Below are positions 12,101 to 26,800 of a stretch of DNA of 64,000 nt, one piece after another; within the stretch, counting starts at the first letter, position 1; the number at the start of each line of letters is the position of its first letter. The DNA lies in contig CANTUZ010000001.1 of the NCBI GenBank assembly GCA_947846985.1, positions 182,232,955 to 182,296,954 on the forward strand. Direction: 5' to 3'. Under the pieces are notes generated by a model. That model saw nothing but the letters and a program-made list of their open reading frames with translations, made no database searches and was not told where the DNA came from. This DNA comes from Fratercula arctica (Eukaryota; Chordata; Aves; Charadriiformes; Alcidae). A program made the translations under genes and the position numbers.

Positions 12101-14639
12101 GCATGAAGTCCACTGAAATAAGGTGTTCAGTCCAAAGAATTGCTCTTTCCAGAGCTATGCATACAAAGGAGAAACAGTGAAAATAGTGGTGTCATGTTCT
12201 GTGTTTTAAAAAGTACATTGACACATGCTTGCTATAAAATAATTTGATATGCATTCCTTATTTCTAGAACATCAGATTGATACAATTCATATGAACCAGA
12301 TTCCAGGAGAGACTGCGCATACAGACACACATGCACACTTCAGAGAATCTCTCTGCCCCATTTCTAGTTCCCCAGAACATCTGAGGCAGAAGGGCTTTTC
12401 CAGGGCTCTTTGCTTCATTTTCATGGCAAGATCTTTGCATTGGACCCCCACATTCATGTGGAGCTGCTTATCTCAACTACATACAGATTATTCTTCTACT
12501 GGAATATAACAATTTGCATGACAGTGCCTAATAGGAATCAGAATGTGGGCATGATTTCCTGCAGTTTTTCCCTTTTTGTGGCTTAATTACCTATTTAAAA
12601 ATGGAGTTATATGGAGTTAAAAATAAAAACAAATCTGTATTAATGGACTCTGGAATGAATATGCTGCTTCATGGGGTTCACAATTAGCACATCATATAAC
12701 TTAATTCTGTGGGTGTTTCTTTTGTATCAGTTAACATGCACAATAGATTAAATAGAGTTTACTAGAGTTTACTAGATTATTGTGGTACATTTTAGTATTG
12801 AGATTGGCAGGAAATCTGCAAAAGACTATTTTATGGGGCCCTATATATGATATAATTTAAAGGATAATGGGTAAGTTCCCATGGCAAAAACCCGTGAGAA
12901 ACAGAGAGAAATTCAAGACAAAATAGTGAATACTTTCCTTTAAAAGTTGAGGTGTTCCTGATATTTCAGAACTGCCTCTGCAAATCAGGCCTGCCTGAAA
13001 GCCTTACACAAAGCTGGCTGCAGAGACTTCCCAAAGGAGAAGGTTTGGGTGTTCTAGATGTTTTACAGTGGAGCCAAACTCTTTTTTACTCAGTTCATGT
13101 GGGTCAGGAATATTCTGAGCCAAGCATGCTTACAGATCCATCCACTAGCAGATACCCTGAGGCTGGCTTTTTCTAAGCAGTTTTAATGTTCTCAGCCAAG
13201 CTGTAACAGTCAATAATGTGGGCAGACCAGGCGTGGCTTTCCCAGCCTGGAGCCTGCTCTGAACCTTGCTGTCTATGTAGGGATGTTATGTGTAGACATA
13301 ATTTGCAGTTCCACAGTAAAGAACTTTTGGTGTTTGTGCATGCTTTTCTTGAAAGCCTATGAAATTACTGCCTAGAAAGTGCATTAAAAGAATATTATGG
13401 TGGCAAGAAGAAAAATACTGAAAATGAGATTCCCCGTGCAACCTCAATTCAATCTTCGTCTGCAACTCCGTTATTATACAGCCCTTTATTAATTATTTTT
13501 CCCACAGGAAAATTTGAAGGATGGATAGAGTTCTGAGGAAGACTAAGAATTGTGTAGTGAAAGAGGCTTTGTCTTGTGATCTCTACTTATGATGGAGGGG
13601 TCTATAGAGAAAGGAAAAAAGGTCTTTTGTTTCAAGCAGTTGAATACAGAATTGTGAAATGTGGAATTGCAGAAGCTGAGTGTTGTGGGACTAGATTCTG
13701 TCCTTGCCTCCAGCACAGAATTCCTGTGTAATATTTGTCGAGGCACTTACCCATAGACTTCTTACAAATGTGCCCTCACTTTTAAGGACAGCTTTTTTGA
13801 GACCATAGGATCTGATCTGCAAAGTGCTGAGCTATGAATGGAAATGGAAAGTAATGATACCTTGTCTGTCCTTTTTGTGAAAAATCAACTGTAAGGATCA
13901 GATTTGGCACCTAAAGTCAATGGAGAATGTTTCCTTTAATTTCTACTCGCCCATCTGGAGATAAATGATTCTTTCATTTTCTGCAGTTTTTGTGAAAAAT
14001 TATTTATTGTTCATGAGGCATAGATGGTATTATGATATAATGAAATGCCCATGAGGAAATCAATTAATCTCGTCAGAGAAGGGTTTCAACTCTTGCATGG
14101 AGCCCAGAGCTGTGCACTGGATGCTGGATGTCAGAGGACACTTTCCATAGCTGCCTGTCCAGTGTTTATGGCTATTCTGTCCCTCGGGTGAGACTGCAGA
14201 CCCATGGAAACACAGGATATAACAATATTGTTAAAGTTATTTCCTAACACATTGTCACGATGGCACTTAGTGGTGTTTTCTAACTCTACATGCTTGACCT
14301 TAACATTTCTGATGCAGCTTCTTCTGTACAAGATTGTTATATGCTGACATTGATAGTCACACAGCTTTAACAAACAAATAAAACAGATCCTGAGGCAACT
14401 GGATACTACATCTTTTTTGCATATATGCTCTCTTTTCAGAACTAGCCCCAAAGGAGTAATTTATTTTGATTGAACAAGCATTTGTTATTCAGAGATAGTC
14501 TCAGAACCTGATCTAATCACTGACATCAGCGTTGAGTATCGCATTTGTTCACAAAAGGTGATGGAGCTGACTGCTATGATGTGACCCTCAGTTCACAGTT
14601 TAATTAGTCTGAATGTATATAGCTCTTATATGAGACAGA
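9188..14639. other. intergenic, no gene seen
   Basis: This is AT-rich non-coding DNA. Open frames reach at most 106 codons (14,131-14,451, minus) and lack any domain, splice context or composition signal. A short direct repeat, AGAGTTTACT twice, lies at 12,754-12,773. No RNA gene or LTR was recognised. Confidence 0.5.
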
Positions 14640-15010
14640 CACATGCAGTCACAAGATGGTGACTTTCATTTGCTGCCAATTTGGTCATAAATTCAAACAA
14701 ATACTCTGAAATTTCTGTATTTTTCCATTGTTCGCTGATTTTGTAGCCACCTGCAGTATCTGTTTAGATGAGCTTTTAATTGCGAGCCATAATTGAATGA
14801 AAGTGACTGACAGGAGCAATTGGAGATAAATGCGGAATTCTGAAGGTGAAAATACTCTGCCCTTGCTCTTTTGATCCAAATTGTGGCTTTGTCAAGCAGA
14901 AGGTGATTCGAGAAAATAAGAACACCTGATTTAACTGAATTATGAGATAAAATGAAACAGCAGGTGAGGAAACCCCCATCATTATGGAAACAATGCCATC
15001 CCTTGTATTT
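14640..15010. promoter_or_regulatory. candidate conserved non-coding element with clustered homeodomain-type motifs
   Basis: Within about 55 bp there are TAATTG at 14,777-14,782, TAATTG at 14,790-14,795, TGACAG (MEIS/TGIF-type) at 14,808-14,813 and CAATTG at 14,817-14,822. The surrounding 370 bp lacks simple repeats and recognisable transposon sequence. This composition is typical of deeply conserved vertebrate enhancers near developmental genes, and ADAMTS20 is developmentally regulated. Conservation was not tested, so this is a candidate only. Confidence 0.25.
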
Positions 15011-18000
15011 ACACTACAGCTGCCTAAATCTCCAAATTAAGGTATTAACTGAGATCAAAGATAGTCATACAAATGGAAAGGGAAAGCCAGAACTCAAAGT
15101 AATAAACCAGGTAACAACACACACTGACAGCACAATGATTTTCATTTAAGTCAGCAATAGCACTGGTATCTTATTTCTAGGGGCTATAGCACCTTTCATT
15201 CAAAAGGATTTTCTGAAATATCCAGAAAGGAATCATTTCAAGTGGCTGAACCCCTGGAAGGCTGACACCAGGTTACAACCCAGCCTGCAGCAGGGTGTCA
15301 GGTTGCCCTGCTGTAGCCGCCTTTGAAACCCATCCTATTCTCCTGGAGAAACAGAAAAGGATGAACTGCAGTGAAGGCTTTGGACCGGCACTCAGCCGAT
15401 GCAAGTTTCCAAGCATTACTGCTGTGACCTTTGGCAGCTCTCCTAAATACCTCTCAGTGCCTAGCACTTAATCGTTTAGTGCCTGTGCTTCCTTCTCATG
15501 TTTTGGAGGTAATAGAAAGCCCATTCTCTCCACACTGAGGAAAAGATGGGATATGGAATCAATGTGAAACCTCAATCCATTTAGCGTTAGGAAGAGCTCA
15601 AACCACAAACTCTCTGCTTTGCATAAGGTGGTCATTTTGTAGAGGAAAGTCAAAATAACAGTAGTCACCAGTGAAAAGAAAGAAAAAGGAAAGGAAAGAC
15701 AGACAAAATATCGAATACCAGCATTGCAGTCAATGATTGTTTTATTCAGTTCTCTGGTTTGTATGCAGTTAGATCTGCAGACAACACTCTGCAAATTTTT
15801 GAAGGAGAAGAAAATGGTGGCCAACTGAGCAAGCCACTAATTCGAAAGTGAATGATACAGTAAGCTGCATATCTTAATATACATGGCTCAGGAGACAAGG
15901 AACAGACTTGCTTGGTGCTTGGCAAATTAGTTTGTTAATGCAAAGTATTTTTTATGTGATGGACAGCCTTGCATTAATTTGATAATAAATTGATACTATT
16001 TTCCGTTTTTAATCATTAAAAGTAATAGACATCAGTGAGTAGTGCTGGACTGCACAGTATGACTATTTTTACATTTGAATGTGTTTCAATAAAAGAAACT
16101 TCTATATGATTAAACTAGAGCAAATCTAAATAATTAAGGCTTGGCTTCATAACCAACATAGCCAATGTGTTGTTCACCTAGGAATTTCTAATGCTAAGGC
16201 ATGTGGCTCTCAGCATGGAGCCCATGTGCCTGAGCGAGCCCTTGGAGCACCTTATGCGCTGCCTGAGGAGAACTGAACATCTCAAAATGAGGTCCATGAA
16301 AGGCAAAAGCTAGAGGTATTTTGAAGATCCATGTCCTTTGGTACTTCAGTAACTGATTTGGAGCTGTAAAGTGACATGAGCCAGTCTGGATTTCATTGTC
16401 TATATTCTGTGTTACTTCTGCTGTCAGGTGCCTAGATGGTTTCTTCAAAACTCGTGGATCAGCCATTCCTTTCTTTAAAAAAGCAATTGCAGAAGACAAA
16501 CAAATGACCTGGTATATTTGTCTTCCTCAACTTGAGAGCATTCAATCCCAGATCTCCCATCTCCTAGTTATCCTGGGGTGGATTTGTCCCCCATATCTCT
16601 TCGTCAAGGAGTGCCACTCTGCTAATTAAAGATTTGTGATTCATTGTGGTAATAGATGGCAGCAAGAGTGAGCACAGTTCTGTAGTTTAATAACAAGATA
16701 TTCCTCTGGAGGAGAGGATACCTGCTAAAAAGATTACTTGTGGATTTCACTCAGGGATTATTTAATTACAAAAAAAAAAAATTATTATCTTATGGTTAGT
16801 GTGGGAAAAAAAGCAAGGGGATGGGAACTATCAGAATAAAGACAGGTCACTGGTTCGATGACTTGGTTAGCCACAATGATGGGAACGGACTATTTTATCA
16901 TCAGAGAGGATTAAAAAGAGACAAAATAATGCAAAAGAAAACTTAGGAAGTAAACTTAGGAATAAAAAATAAATCATCGTCTGGTCAGAAAGATGTTAGA
17001 AGTCAGTTTTCTTTGGCATTCACTTAATGTGAACCCATTATTATGTGGAGGGAGTAGGCGTAGGTTAAAGGCTAGTAAGCTCTATTCCCATGTAAATGTA
17101 TAACAATAATAGGAATGGCATATTAAGATTTTTTTATTAGCATGAAACCCTCCTTATTTTTATGACAATTACAATGGTGCTGCATTATTGGAGGAATTAT
17201 TATTCTTAAGTAAAGCAGAGGTTTTCCAGTGCCTGGCAGTCAGCTAATACCAGGCTGCCGGGGCACCCTGCCAAAGCCTCAGCACACTTTGAGCCTGGGC
17301 TAAGCCCAAATCAAAGACATGCTTCAACATAAGCTTTTTTGACACTGTCTTACTGCCAGTGTTGCAGTAGGTAGCTGATAAAAGGTCATGCTTTGTACCT
17401 AAAGTTAGCCTTTGGCTTTGGTTTCAGCCCACTGCATCCATTATCAGAGCAATATGTTGGCAAAACCAGTAAGAAGCATCCATCAAGGAAATGAATATGA
17501 ACCCAGCTGTCCGAGAACCTGGGCACAACAAAGATGAGTATGTCCTCTTCTGTCTGAATCGGAATTCTAGGATCTGGCTCTGAAAGGCTACATTGCATCT
17601 GAGCTTGTGCAATTTACAGTACAAAGTTTCCTAGAGAAGACGCTGAAACCGAAAATTGCAGGAAAAACACGTTGTAGGAGTACATAGCAGAGGACTGATA
17701 TTGCTGAAATTATAAAGGGATATAGGGATATTACACTGCTGCTGAGGACATGGGATGAGATTTCTAGATTGCAAGATAAAGCAACTACGTACTTCAAACA
17801 GCCACCCACAGAGCTGCGATGTACATGTGGAAAGTGACCTGCTTGTGGAGCAAATTCTTGTAGCAGTTTTGGATTTAATTAGGGATGCAAAAGGCCAGCC
17901 TTGAAAAACTGCTGAAAGACGTGCACACACAAAGTATTCCAGCAGAAACAGGATGGGAAACAGAATAAAAATAGAATTCTTTTAGAGAGAACCATGAAAA

Positions 18001-20271
18001 ACTCAGAAAGGTTAGAACTATCAGATGGCAGAAATGATGACCAAATATTGCAGGCAGCTGTGAAGAAAAGGATTTCTAAATCAGAAACTAGGAAAATACA
18101 TTCAAATTCTACAGAGAGCTGGAGAGAGTTTCAGTCATCTTATGTTCTTAACGTTAAAGATTAATATATTTTTTGTATCTTTAAGACCTCACAAAAGCTA
18201 CCTATTTTGGTAGCTCAGATGGACTCCACAGTTATAACTCCATCTCCTTTGATCCTTGTCATTAATCATTAATTCCCAGTTCAGCCTCTTGCACTGCCTT
18301 TGCTGTATTCTGATGCTGGAGCAGAGCAAAGCATTGCTCCCTTTCACTTAATTTACCACATTGGTTTAGATGGAGCCCAACTTGACCTGCAAGGAGGGGG
18401 TAAGTTGGCACTGCATTTGGCTAGGCCACAACATCTTGATTTTGAATGTTTCAAAGACTGATGTCTGCACTGGGGCAGAAAGTCCTGCTTGCCCTTTATC
18501 TCTAATTGAGAGGATTGTTCTTAGCTTAGGCCTTTATTTTTCTCTCATGTCAGTAATCTTGAAGTCGTTGTGGACTTAGACCATTTTTCCTCTCCAAAAT
18601 CCTCCCTTTGAATGAATTTCCTTTGTCACAAACTTCAGAAAGTTGATTAAATATAATGATCTTTCTTCTGTATCTGTTTACTTACAGTAACCCTACACTA
18701 TTTTTGTCCCATTAGTATTTCTTTTTTTTTTGTCCTCGGATCCTTGGTCTGGATCTTGGTTTAAGAACGCTGAAGGGAGACAGTTTTATGCCTTCAGAAA
18801 GTAGTTTTTTATCTATATCTACTGTGAAAGCACACAACTTCATTTCTCACCACAATGTATGAAAGAAGATAATGAATTTTCAGAATATCTATATATTCTC
18901 ATAGGATAGGTTCTTCAGGTTATATGTATAATGTCTTTTGAGAGACTATGGGGTTGTTCCAAATCATCATCTCTAATTTGCAAAATCTTTTTTGTGTAAT
19001 TGAGAGGATAAGGGCAAACTCCTGTGAACATGATCAGCCTTGGATGCCAAAGTGTGGCCTGAACTCCTGCCACAGGTATTTGCCTGCATCATACCTATGT
19101 TTGCTTTTCTCTTCCAGGCCTCTCACAGGGGAACGTGCTCTGTCTTCTTCCAGTTCTTCAAGCTACAGCAGGAATGTTGTCGCACGAGATGTGCTGATGC
19201 CTAGTGTAGTTAAGAAATACCTAACTGCAAAAGCACTCAGAGACACTGCCCATGCACCCATGTACCATGTACCACAGACTATGAAAACTGGTGGCACGCC
19301 TTTTCCAGAAAAAAAAAAAAGAAAAAAGTATTTTTTTGTCAAGCAGAACGACTTTGAATTAGTTCACTGGAGTTAGTTTTCTTTTACATATAATGGTCTC
19401 CCAACAGACTAGATTTTTTTTCTGCAGGTCTCTCAAATTTCAAGAACTTTCATGCTCTTTAAAGATTTTCATTGAGTTTTTAATTTTGCTAAAGCAGTAT
19501 GGAAAGGAGATTATATCAGAAGAGAAATCAAAATTCCAGAAGCTGGTCATATAGAGTTCTTGATAAAAACATTTCATAATTGTATCAGAAGCATTAGGGA
19601 AATAGATCAATTTTATAAATGACCAGCATAGTCAAGATGCCAAAATCAGTGGAAATGTTTTCAGTCATTTTGATGATAAATAAAACTAGCATGTCTATGT
19701 TTTCCCTAGTGTGACTGATTATGTTAGTGACTGAAACAACAGTTAATATTCATGATGAAATTATGTTAAATGATCTTATGGGAGCTACATTTTCAGGTGA
19801 AATATACTTCTTACAAAACCACTTCTTATCGCATTGTGCCTTTGGAGTATTAAGCCTTAGAAAATCTATTGATTCTATTGAATCTGTTCTTAGAGTGCCT
19901 TTCTAGCAGATGACAGCATTTATTCACTGTCACTAAAAGTTATTTCCAATTTAGGAATGAGGTTCTCTAGAAATGTTGCATTTATCTTAAACTCTATTTA
20001 GCAAGACACTTAAAGATCTGACATGAGCAAGATATTTTTAAAAATCTGCCTTCTTTTCCATATGTGGAATCCGATGCTTAAAGATAGTCACTCATCTATG
20101 ATCTTTGCTTACTCAAGATGTCAGGACCATAACTCAATACACATTTGAGATCAGGAAGAGTGACCAAGGCTCCACACTTAACACCTAAGAAAGACATTCG
20201 TAGAGCAGTAAAGGAGATCTGGATTCTGTTCTTATCTCCAAGAACAATTTACAGCTTTCATCCACAAAACA
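15011..20271. other. intergenic, no gene seen
   Basis: This is unique AT-rich DNA. The longest open frame (18,948-19,376, 142 codons, +) contains a serine run and a lysine-rich end encoded by an A-rich tract, and it resembles no family I know. I treat it as chance. No repeat family was recognised. Confidence 0.5.
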
Positions 20272-20845
20272 CAGGAACCATGCCATGTTAGACCACAGGC
20301 TCATCTAGCCCGATGGCCTACCTCCAACAGTAGTAGACGCCCAAGGAGGTTAGAAACAAGCTAAGGATGCAGTAATAACTCTCCAGAATATTTTGCTGCC
20401 CCCCCAACGTTTTGTGGCTCAGGGACATCCCTTGCTAAAGATACTTTTCCCTCAATTTTTCTCAGTTGAAATATGTTTCACTTGTTCACTTTCCCTGGAG
20501 GAGTTGGGGACTTCTATCAGCAACATCTTGTGGCACCAAGTCCTACAGCTTCACACAGCTATAGCGATGTGAAGAATGACCTCCTTGTTTGCTGTGAGCC
20601 TCCCTCCCTCATTTGAGGCCCTGTAGTTCTGTAGTAGAAAAAGCAGTAAACAGTAATTCCCTATTCACTTTATCCAGGTCACTTAGGGTTTTGTAGTCCA
20701 CTTCCATATCAATCCTTGGTCATGTCCAGGCTGAAAGTTTTTGTCTGCTTAGTTGTTTCCCATAGGAAAGTTGTTCAACATCTTTGAAGATCCCTGTTAT
20801 TCTTCTCTGACCCTTTTTCATTTCAGTCTAGTCTGAGCAGAGCTA
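20272..20845 (-). mobile_element. ancient CR1-group LINE fragment, antisense
   Basis: On the + strand the copy begins with 'CCATGTTAGACCACAGG' and 'CTCATCTAGCCCGATGGCCT', the antisense of the old amniote CR1-type LINE. It then follows the consensus order: a 'TGGCACCAAGTCCTACAGCTT' block near 20,531; 'TGTGAAGAATGACCTCCTT' near 20,568; 'GAGGCCCTGTAGTTCT' near 20,616; 'TATTCACTTTATCCAGG' near 20,663; and 'TTATTCTTCTCTGACCCTTTT' near 20,798. Together with 6,011-7,105 it samples overlapping parts of the same family. It is heavily diverged, with no open frame. The subfamily name cannot be given with certainty. Confidence 0.68.
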
Positions 20846-23800
20846 ATTGTCTTTGATTGCTGACTTTCATCAGGAAAACAAAAATTAGCTGTTATTATTT
20901 ACTGCACATCTCAATATCTAAGAAGAAAGGAGTTCTACTCCCTTTTCCTGCCCTTCTGCAAAGGCATTCTGCTGCTGTTGTTGTTATAAAAAATAATTAG
21001 TTGCTTTCTAACCAGTATAAAGAAATTTCCAGTTGGTATTTACAACTGCTTCTCAGTCATCTGTTTGAGAGGAAGTGAGCTGTTGCCAGTAATAAAACAT
21101 CATAATTTATTTTTACTGTTTTCTGTTATATATTTTACTTCATTGCAATTAAATTTTGTAATCAATGTTAAAATAAAAACTTAAATCAATACAGTAAAAC
21201 AATAAACAATAAAATAGTAAATTATAAAATCCCTAATATTTTTTTCTGTGGTTCAGCAGAAATTAAATTAAATTTTCCAATGCCCTTCTTGAAAGGCTAT
21301 AACCCATAATGTTAAAGATTCTGCACCAGGGTACCATACAAAAGGAGGCCATGAACACCCCCCTTATAGCTTTTTTTAAAAATTCTTAAGAAAAGACTAA
21401 CTCCCCACCCCTACCTTAGGAATGTATAGAATATCTGCATCAGAAACACCAGGGTGGTGACTCTGGAGTGTCCATCGTGCAGCCAGGGCTAAGGGCCAGG
21501 GAGCCAGGCAGCGGTGGGACAGGGGCACCACGTCGGGTGTTTTGATATTCCTCTGCTCTGCCTCCAAGAGGGCCAAGGGCCGAACTCACCACCCCGAATT
21601 CCACTCTGGGGACCAGATGCTGAAAGCTAGTGATGGTGAAGCTAGCAACTGAGAAGTTTTAACATATTTCAGTGCCCAAGTTCCTTTTTGGATTTAGCTC
21701 TCTCTTAGCATGTACAGCGTGGGGTAACAGTTACCACATTCATCGACAGAAGCTTTGATGTATCTCATGCAGCCTGCTTAGCAAAGGATGAGGAGGGGGA
21801 GGTGTGCTAGCCTTAAAGCCTTTTGAACTATTTCCATGTTTAACTCTCTTTCTTGTAAATGTTCCAGATATGAAGCATCGCAAAAAAAAATACAAAGAAC
21901 TGCATTATCTTAAGAGGAAAAAAGAAATTAACAATTTATTATTTCAACAAATGTAGATGTTGGAAATCAAAGAACAGACTTGGTTTTGAATAATGTTAAA
22001 GTTCTCTCCTTCCGATATTGCCTTTAAATGTTGATATATCACATCTCTGAGGAAAAGATGGTATTACAGCCGCTGGTAGTGATTATTAGATAAAGGTTGC
22101 AATTGTGTGCTTACTCCCCCCTGCCTCCCTGAAAAGGGTCTGATTGTTAAAACGTTCTCCGAAGAAGCTGTTTCAAGCTTTTCTGCTATGCTAGACTTCA
22201 TCCTTGGTGATTAGCAGCCTCTTTGCTTTGAAGATTTAGTGCAAGCAAACTATACTTCTGTGACCTTTCATTTATGTTCTGAACTCTCTGAAAATTCTTG
22301 CTTGGCACAAAAGAAGCAATGCACATGCCAGCCTGACAAAAGCAAAGCAGCTTTCTGAAATGGAAAGATATAAATCAGGAAGCGATTCCTCATCCTTGCC
22401 TATTTAGATATTCACTTTTTCTTTCTCTTGTTCAGAGAATATAGTTTATTTTTATAAATTGCCATTCAGAGATTGCCCCCACAGTTGAGGCTTTGGCTTG
22501 ACACAACAGAAATCTGTTTTCAGTTTGTGGCCCTGATTTAGACTTGCTGTACAGCCTGTCAAGTGACCGGGACAAGAGTAATCGGCCCTAACAGGCATCA
22601 AAAGATAGACTTTTAAATCTGAGTGAGTCACTGACAGACTGCTAATCTGAACTGGGCTCTGTTTATAGGTACAGATTCATTTTCTCCTAATATAGACAGT
22701 TAGAATGGGCCATATGAACTGCCTTGTGATGGTGCTTATTTATCTCCACTAGCTATAGAGGGACTCCAAGGTGACACTGTTCTACTTAGTACTGGACTTT
22801 TGAAAATAAGATGTCTGGTGAAAAAACTCTTACTTAAAATCTCTTTATTTTTCACCTGTAAAATGTAATTATGATAGTGCTTTTCTATTCTTTGTTTGCC
22901 TCCTCTTCAAATAGATTTATACAGAAAAACCAATGTTTTATTATGGGAATTTCTGGTGCCTACCCTGGATGGGGGGTGGAGGGGAGTCATAGATTCAGGC
23001 AGGGCTCTTGCTTCTTGAAAAATACAAAAATAAACCATAGCCACAAACTTTAACGGAAATAACATTATGAAATATAATGCATCTCAAAGATACTTGCAGG
23101 ATTGTTAAAGGGTCCCAGGAAAGATTGTGATGCTCTAGAAAACATCCCTGGTGTCTGAGAAGGACTCTATATTCTGAACCTTTGTAAACCTTAAAATTTC
23201 ATCAGTAAAATTTTCGTCCATTTGATTGACTGAGGTCAGAAACTTGACCTAACACCAGTGATGTACTGGAGAATGGTTGCTGGAATTAGATTCTTAATTC
23301 CTGGTACCCAATTGCTGCAAAGGTGGGAATTAATTCCTGGCTGGAACGAGTTTACCTCTTGCCACAGGTAACCCATGTCTAGCTTTCTGAGAATGCACTA
23401 CCACCTCTGACAGATAAGCAAAGTTATTCTATAATTATCTTCCTTTTAGTGAGCTTTGTTCATGGCAAAATGCCTACAAATAATTCCTTTGCATTTCTAA
23501 GATCTTGCTCAAAAGAAGGCATAAGATGACAAATATTTTGAATGCCTTTTTGATGGTTTTGTATAGTTGTTAGTTAATGATTCTTCCAAGTAAACCATGT
23601 CATTCTTGTTTCTAATCTCCAGCATTGGATTGAATTATTTTTTTTCATGAGCTCTTGTCAAAATAGTTTTATTTTCATTCCCCTCTGCTGGTTTCTAAAT
23701 AGTTCACAACTGCCTGGGTGATGTGCTTGTTGCTATCTAGATTTTCCCTTAGAGAGAACCAGCAGAATACTACAGTTAATGAGTTTTCTTTGACATTATT

Positions 23801-26800
23801 CATAAATGGATAAATCAAATCAATTAATTCCAGCTGACTTTCTCTCTTCTAGCTGCAATAACTGACATAAGGCTAACTCAAAGTATTTCTAAACAATGAA
23901 CAGAGTGAAGTTACTGAAGTTCACACACGTCTGCTCTTTGCCGCCCTTATAGAACTGGGTTTAACCAGTCCGGACCAATCCTGGTAGAACTAGTGCCTGA
24001 GAACATGCTGGGTGGCTGGTTAGCGTGGTTTGATAGATAATATGCCTTCCTCTCAACTAGCAGATGTTGTCCTTTCTCTCCTCAAACTTCACTCTCCCAA
24101 AATAAAATGCTGTGGCAGGATAATTCTGGTCCAGGAGGAAATGCTTGCTCTTGACGTTGCAACTGATGCAGAAACAGTCACTTTGACAAAAGAAGAGTTC
24201 TGGGGAAAAGCACCTCACCTGGTAAGGTGAAAAAAGATTTTTTAAAAAGCAAAAAACAAACTCAAGAGATTGAACTAGGAGAAAGAGAGGACAGGGGAAA
24301 AATTAACACTGATGTTCAGGAATGGAGTGACATAGAAAGGAAATGAACTAAGAGAATGAGCTAACGGGAGAGCAGCATGTGAAAACTACCGTGCAAGTAT
24401 CTGGAAGAATTTCTCAGAGGGAAGACATGGAAAATAAAAATAAAAATGAATAAAGGACATTAAGCCATGTGTTCTGAGGTAATGCAACATGATGAAAGCT
24501 TTTATTTATAAACACACTCTGCCATCACTTAAATAAGTCTGAGCTGATTCCATTGACATCATTAGCTTTCCATGTAACAGCTTTCAAATTAAAAAAAGTC
24601 AGAAAAGTCAGGTGACTTCCCTGGAATTCATGGGATATGCAGCCATGTAAACTAAGAGCAAAATTTAGCAAAGTTGAGTCATTATTAGTAGTCATTTTCT
24701 GTGCTATGGTATTTTGTGATTAGTCTCATAACGACACGAGGTTTGTGTAAGTACACAAATCTTCCTTTGTGGTGTTACTTTCATCGTCCTAAGAGGTATA
24801 TTTTCTTGGAAGAATCTCATAAAAGTATAAAAAAATAAGCTCAAGACTGACAATTTTTATTATGTTAGTAAAGCAATATAATATACACCTAATAAATACA
24901 TATTTATGAATCGATTATCACTCAGCTAGTTATATACACATATTTTAAGATAGAAGCTACTTTTTTCTTCACGTTTTTTAAAAATACTACTCACAAAAGA
25001 TTTTCATGTGTGCTTTTCCGATGTTTTTCTTTTGGGATCAATAGTGCCCCAAGGGTTACTACGCTCAATTTGCTTTCTTGCTGGAGGTTACTGCAGGTCC
25101 CAGAGACCATCTCTCTGAAGTGGGAACAAAGGCGATACTTGAGCATATCCTTTCTAATTGAAACAAAACAGTGGGAAAGAAAATTCCAGACTCTGGGACT
25201 GGGGTGAGAGGTTGGAGTGTAGGAAGAGTGTAAACTTCTCTTTATACTTTCTGATACACAGAACAGAGATAAATAAAGAGCAGCTATTGTCCAACAGATG
25301 TACTCTTAGCTAAGCCTTTATCAATCCAATCATCCTTGCATTAATGAAGTGGGATAAAGGGTTTGCCCTGCACAAAATACATAAGTCCTACCCTTTTCCC
25401 AGCTCCCTAATAATTTCCTTCCGTGATTTTCTTTTATTGCACCATCCCTATTATTAGATGCCAAAAGTTCAGAGGATTTGGCAGACTGCTGCTATCATGT
25501 GGCAACCCCCTTTGGTGCGCAGTAGATATGTTGTGGGTTTACATTGTGTATCTCCTTTCCACATGCTTGAATCAGAGGGCTCTTTTTATCCTGTACAATG
25601 CTGAAACATTGCCACAAAACTGCAGCTGGAGCTGTAAAGAACACCATAGGCTTGAAGGCCAGGCCTCAGAGCAACTTTATTGGACAACAAGGCAAAATTT
25701 TAAAAAGAAAGGAAGAAAAAAAAAAAAAAAAGACAAGCAGCACAGCAGGCTATTTTCTTCCATTTAGCAAAAGTGGCGTTTCCAAGTGGGGCTGCAGATT
25801 TCACTTACTAGTGGGTTGTAATAGTTTGCCAACTGTAAGCACCTTTAATGCCTCCAATGTGACTATTAAAAGTTTTATTCAGAATATGTCAGATTCTATT
25901 ATTGTAAGAGAAGATGAAATCAGCTGTTCTCCAGACCCTGCGTGGAGGGATGATTTGAATACTTTCAGCAAAGTGACAAATCGCATCCATTAACTCTAAA
26001 ATCTTCAAGTGAGGGATCTTCCATCTTACATCGTATCTTTTTTTTTAAAAGAAAGTAATAAAGGAAAGCCTTGGAAAAATGGTAAAAACAATTCTTATAT
26101 TTATAAAAAGGTCAGGGTAGCAAGACTGTTTATATCCTTTTCTGAAAGTCAAAGAATGTATTCGTACTTTAAATGAGGTTAGTAGACAAATCCAGCTGCG
26201 GGCATGGATAGATTCTCATTTATTCTATTATCATCTGGAGAACAAGATATTTTGTGTCAGAAGTAATTTCATATGTGACTGGAATCCTCTATTTTCCTCC
26301 CAATAGCTATTAGGAATTTAATTTTTCTCAAGATTAAAAATAAATCTGTTTGCAGCCTTTTTATACTGGAAGAGGATTTTCAGAAAAGTGATTTTAACTA
26401 AATGAAAGGGTTGCTAGTCCTTAATGTGTGCATCTCTTCACTCTGATTCTCATTGTACCCAAGTAAATGCAGTTTCCTACAAGCATGTAATCTATTGACG
26501 AGTGGGCTGTATCCCAGTCCAGCAACTGCATTCAGCCTTTCTCCTCAGTTTCACTCTTTCTGGAGGAAAGAGCCACTTAAAGAGAGACTGCAAGCTTGAA
26601 TACAGGCTGAAGGCGTACAAAGTCAGATTTTAAGAAGAAAAGCCTAAATTAAAATATAACGCTATAATAAAAATTATAATACAATGCTAAAAATTGCTTC
26701 TGAGCTCTCCCAGTGATTGAATCAGCTTGACTCAGCAAAATCTTAAGAGTCATGTGCATTTGACCCTGGCAAGTATTCCTGCAATGGATATTAGTATGTC

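Noticed and set aside
18948..19376. 142-codon plus-strand frame with a serine run and lysine-rich end
   Set aside because: The features come from a TCTTCTTCC-type stretch and an A-run. It resembles no family.
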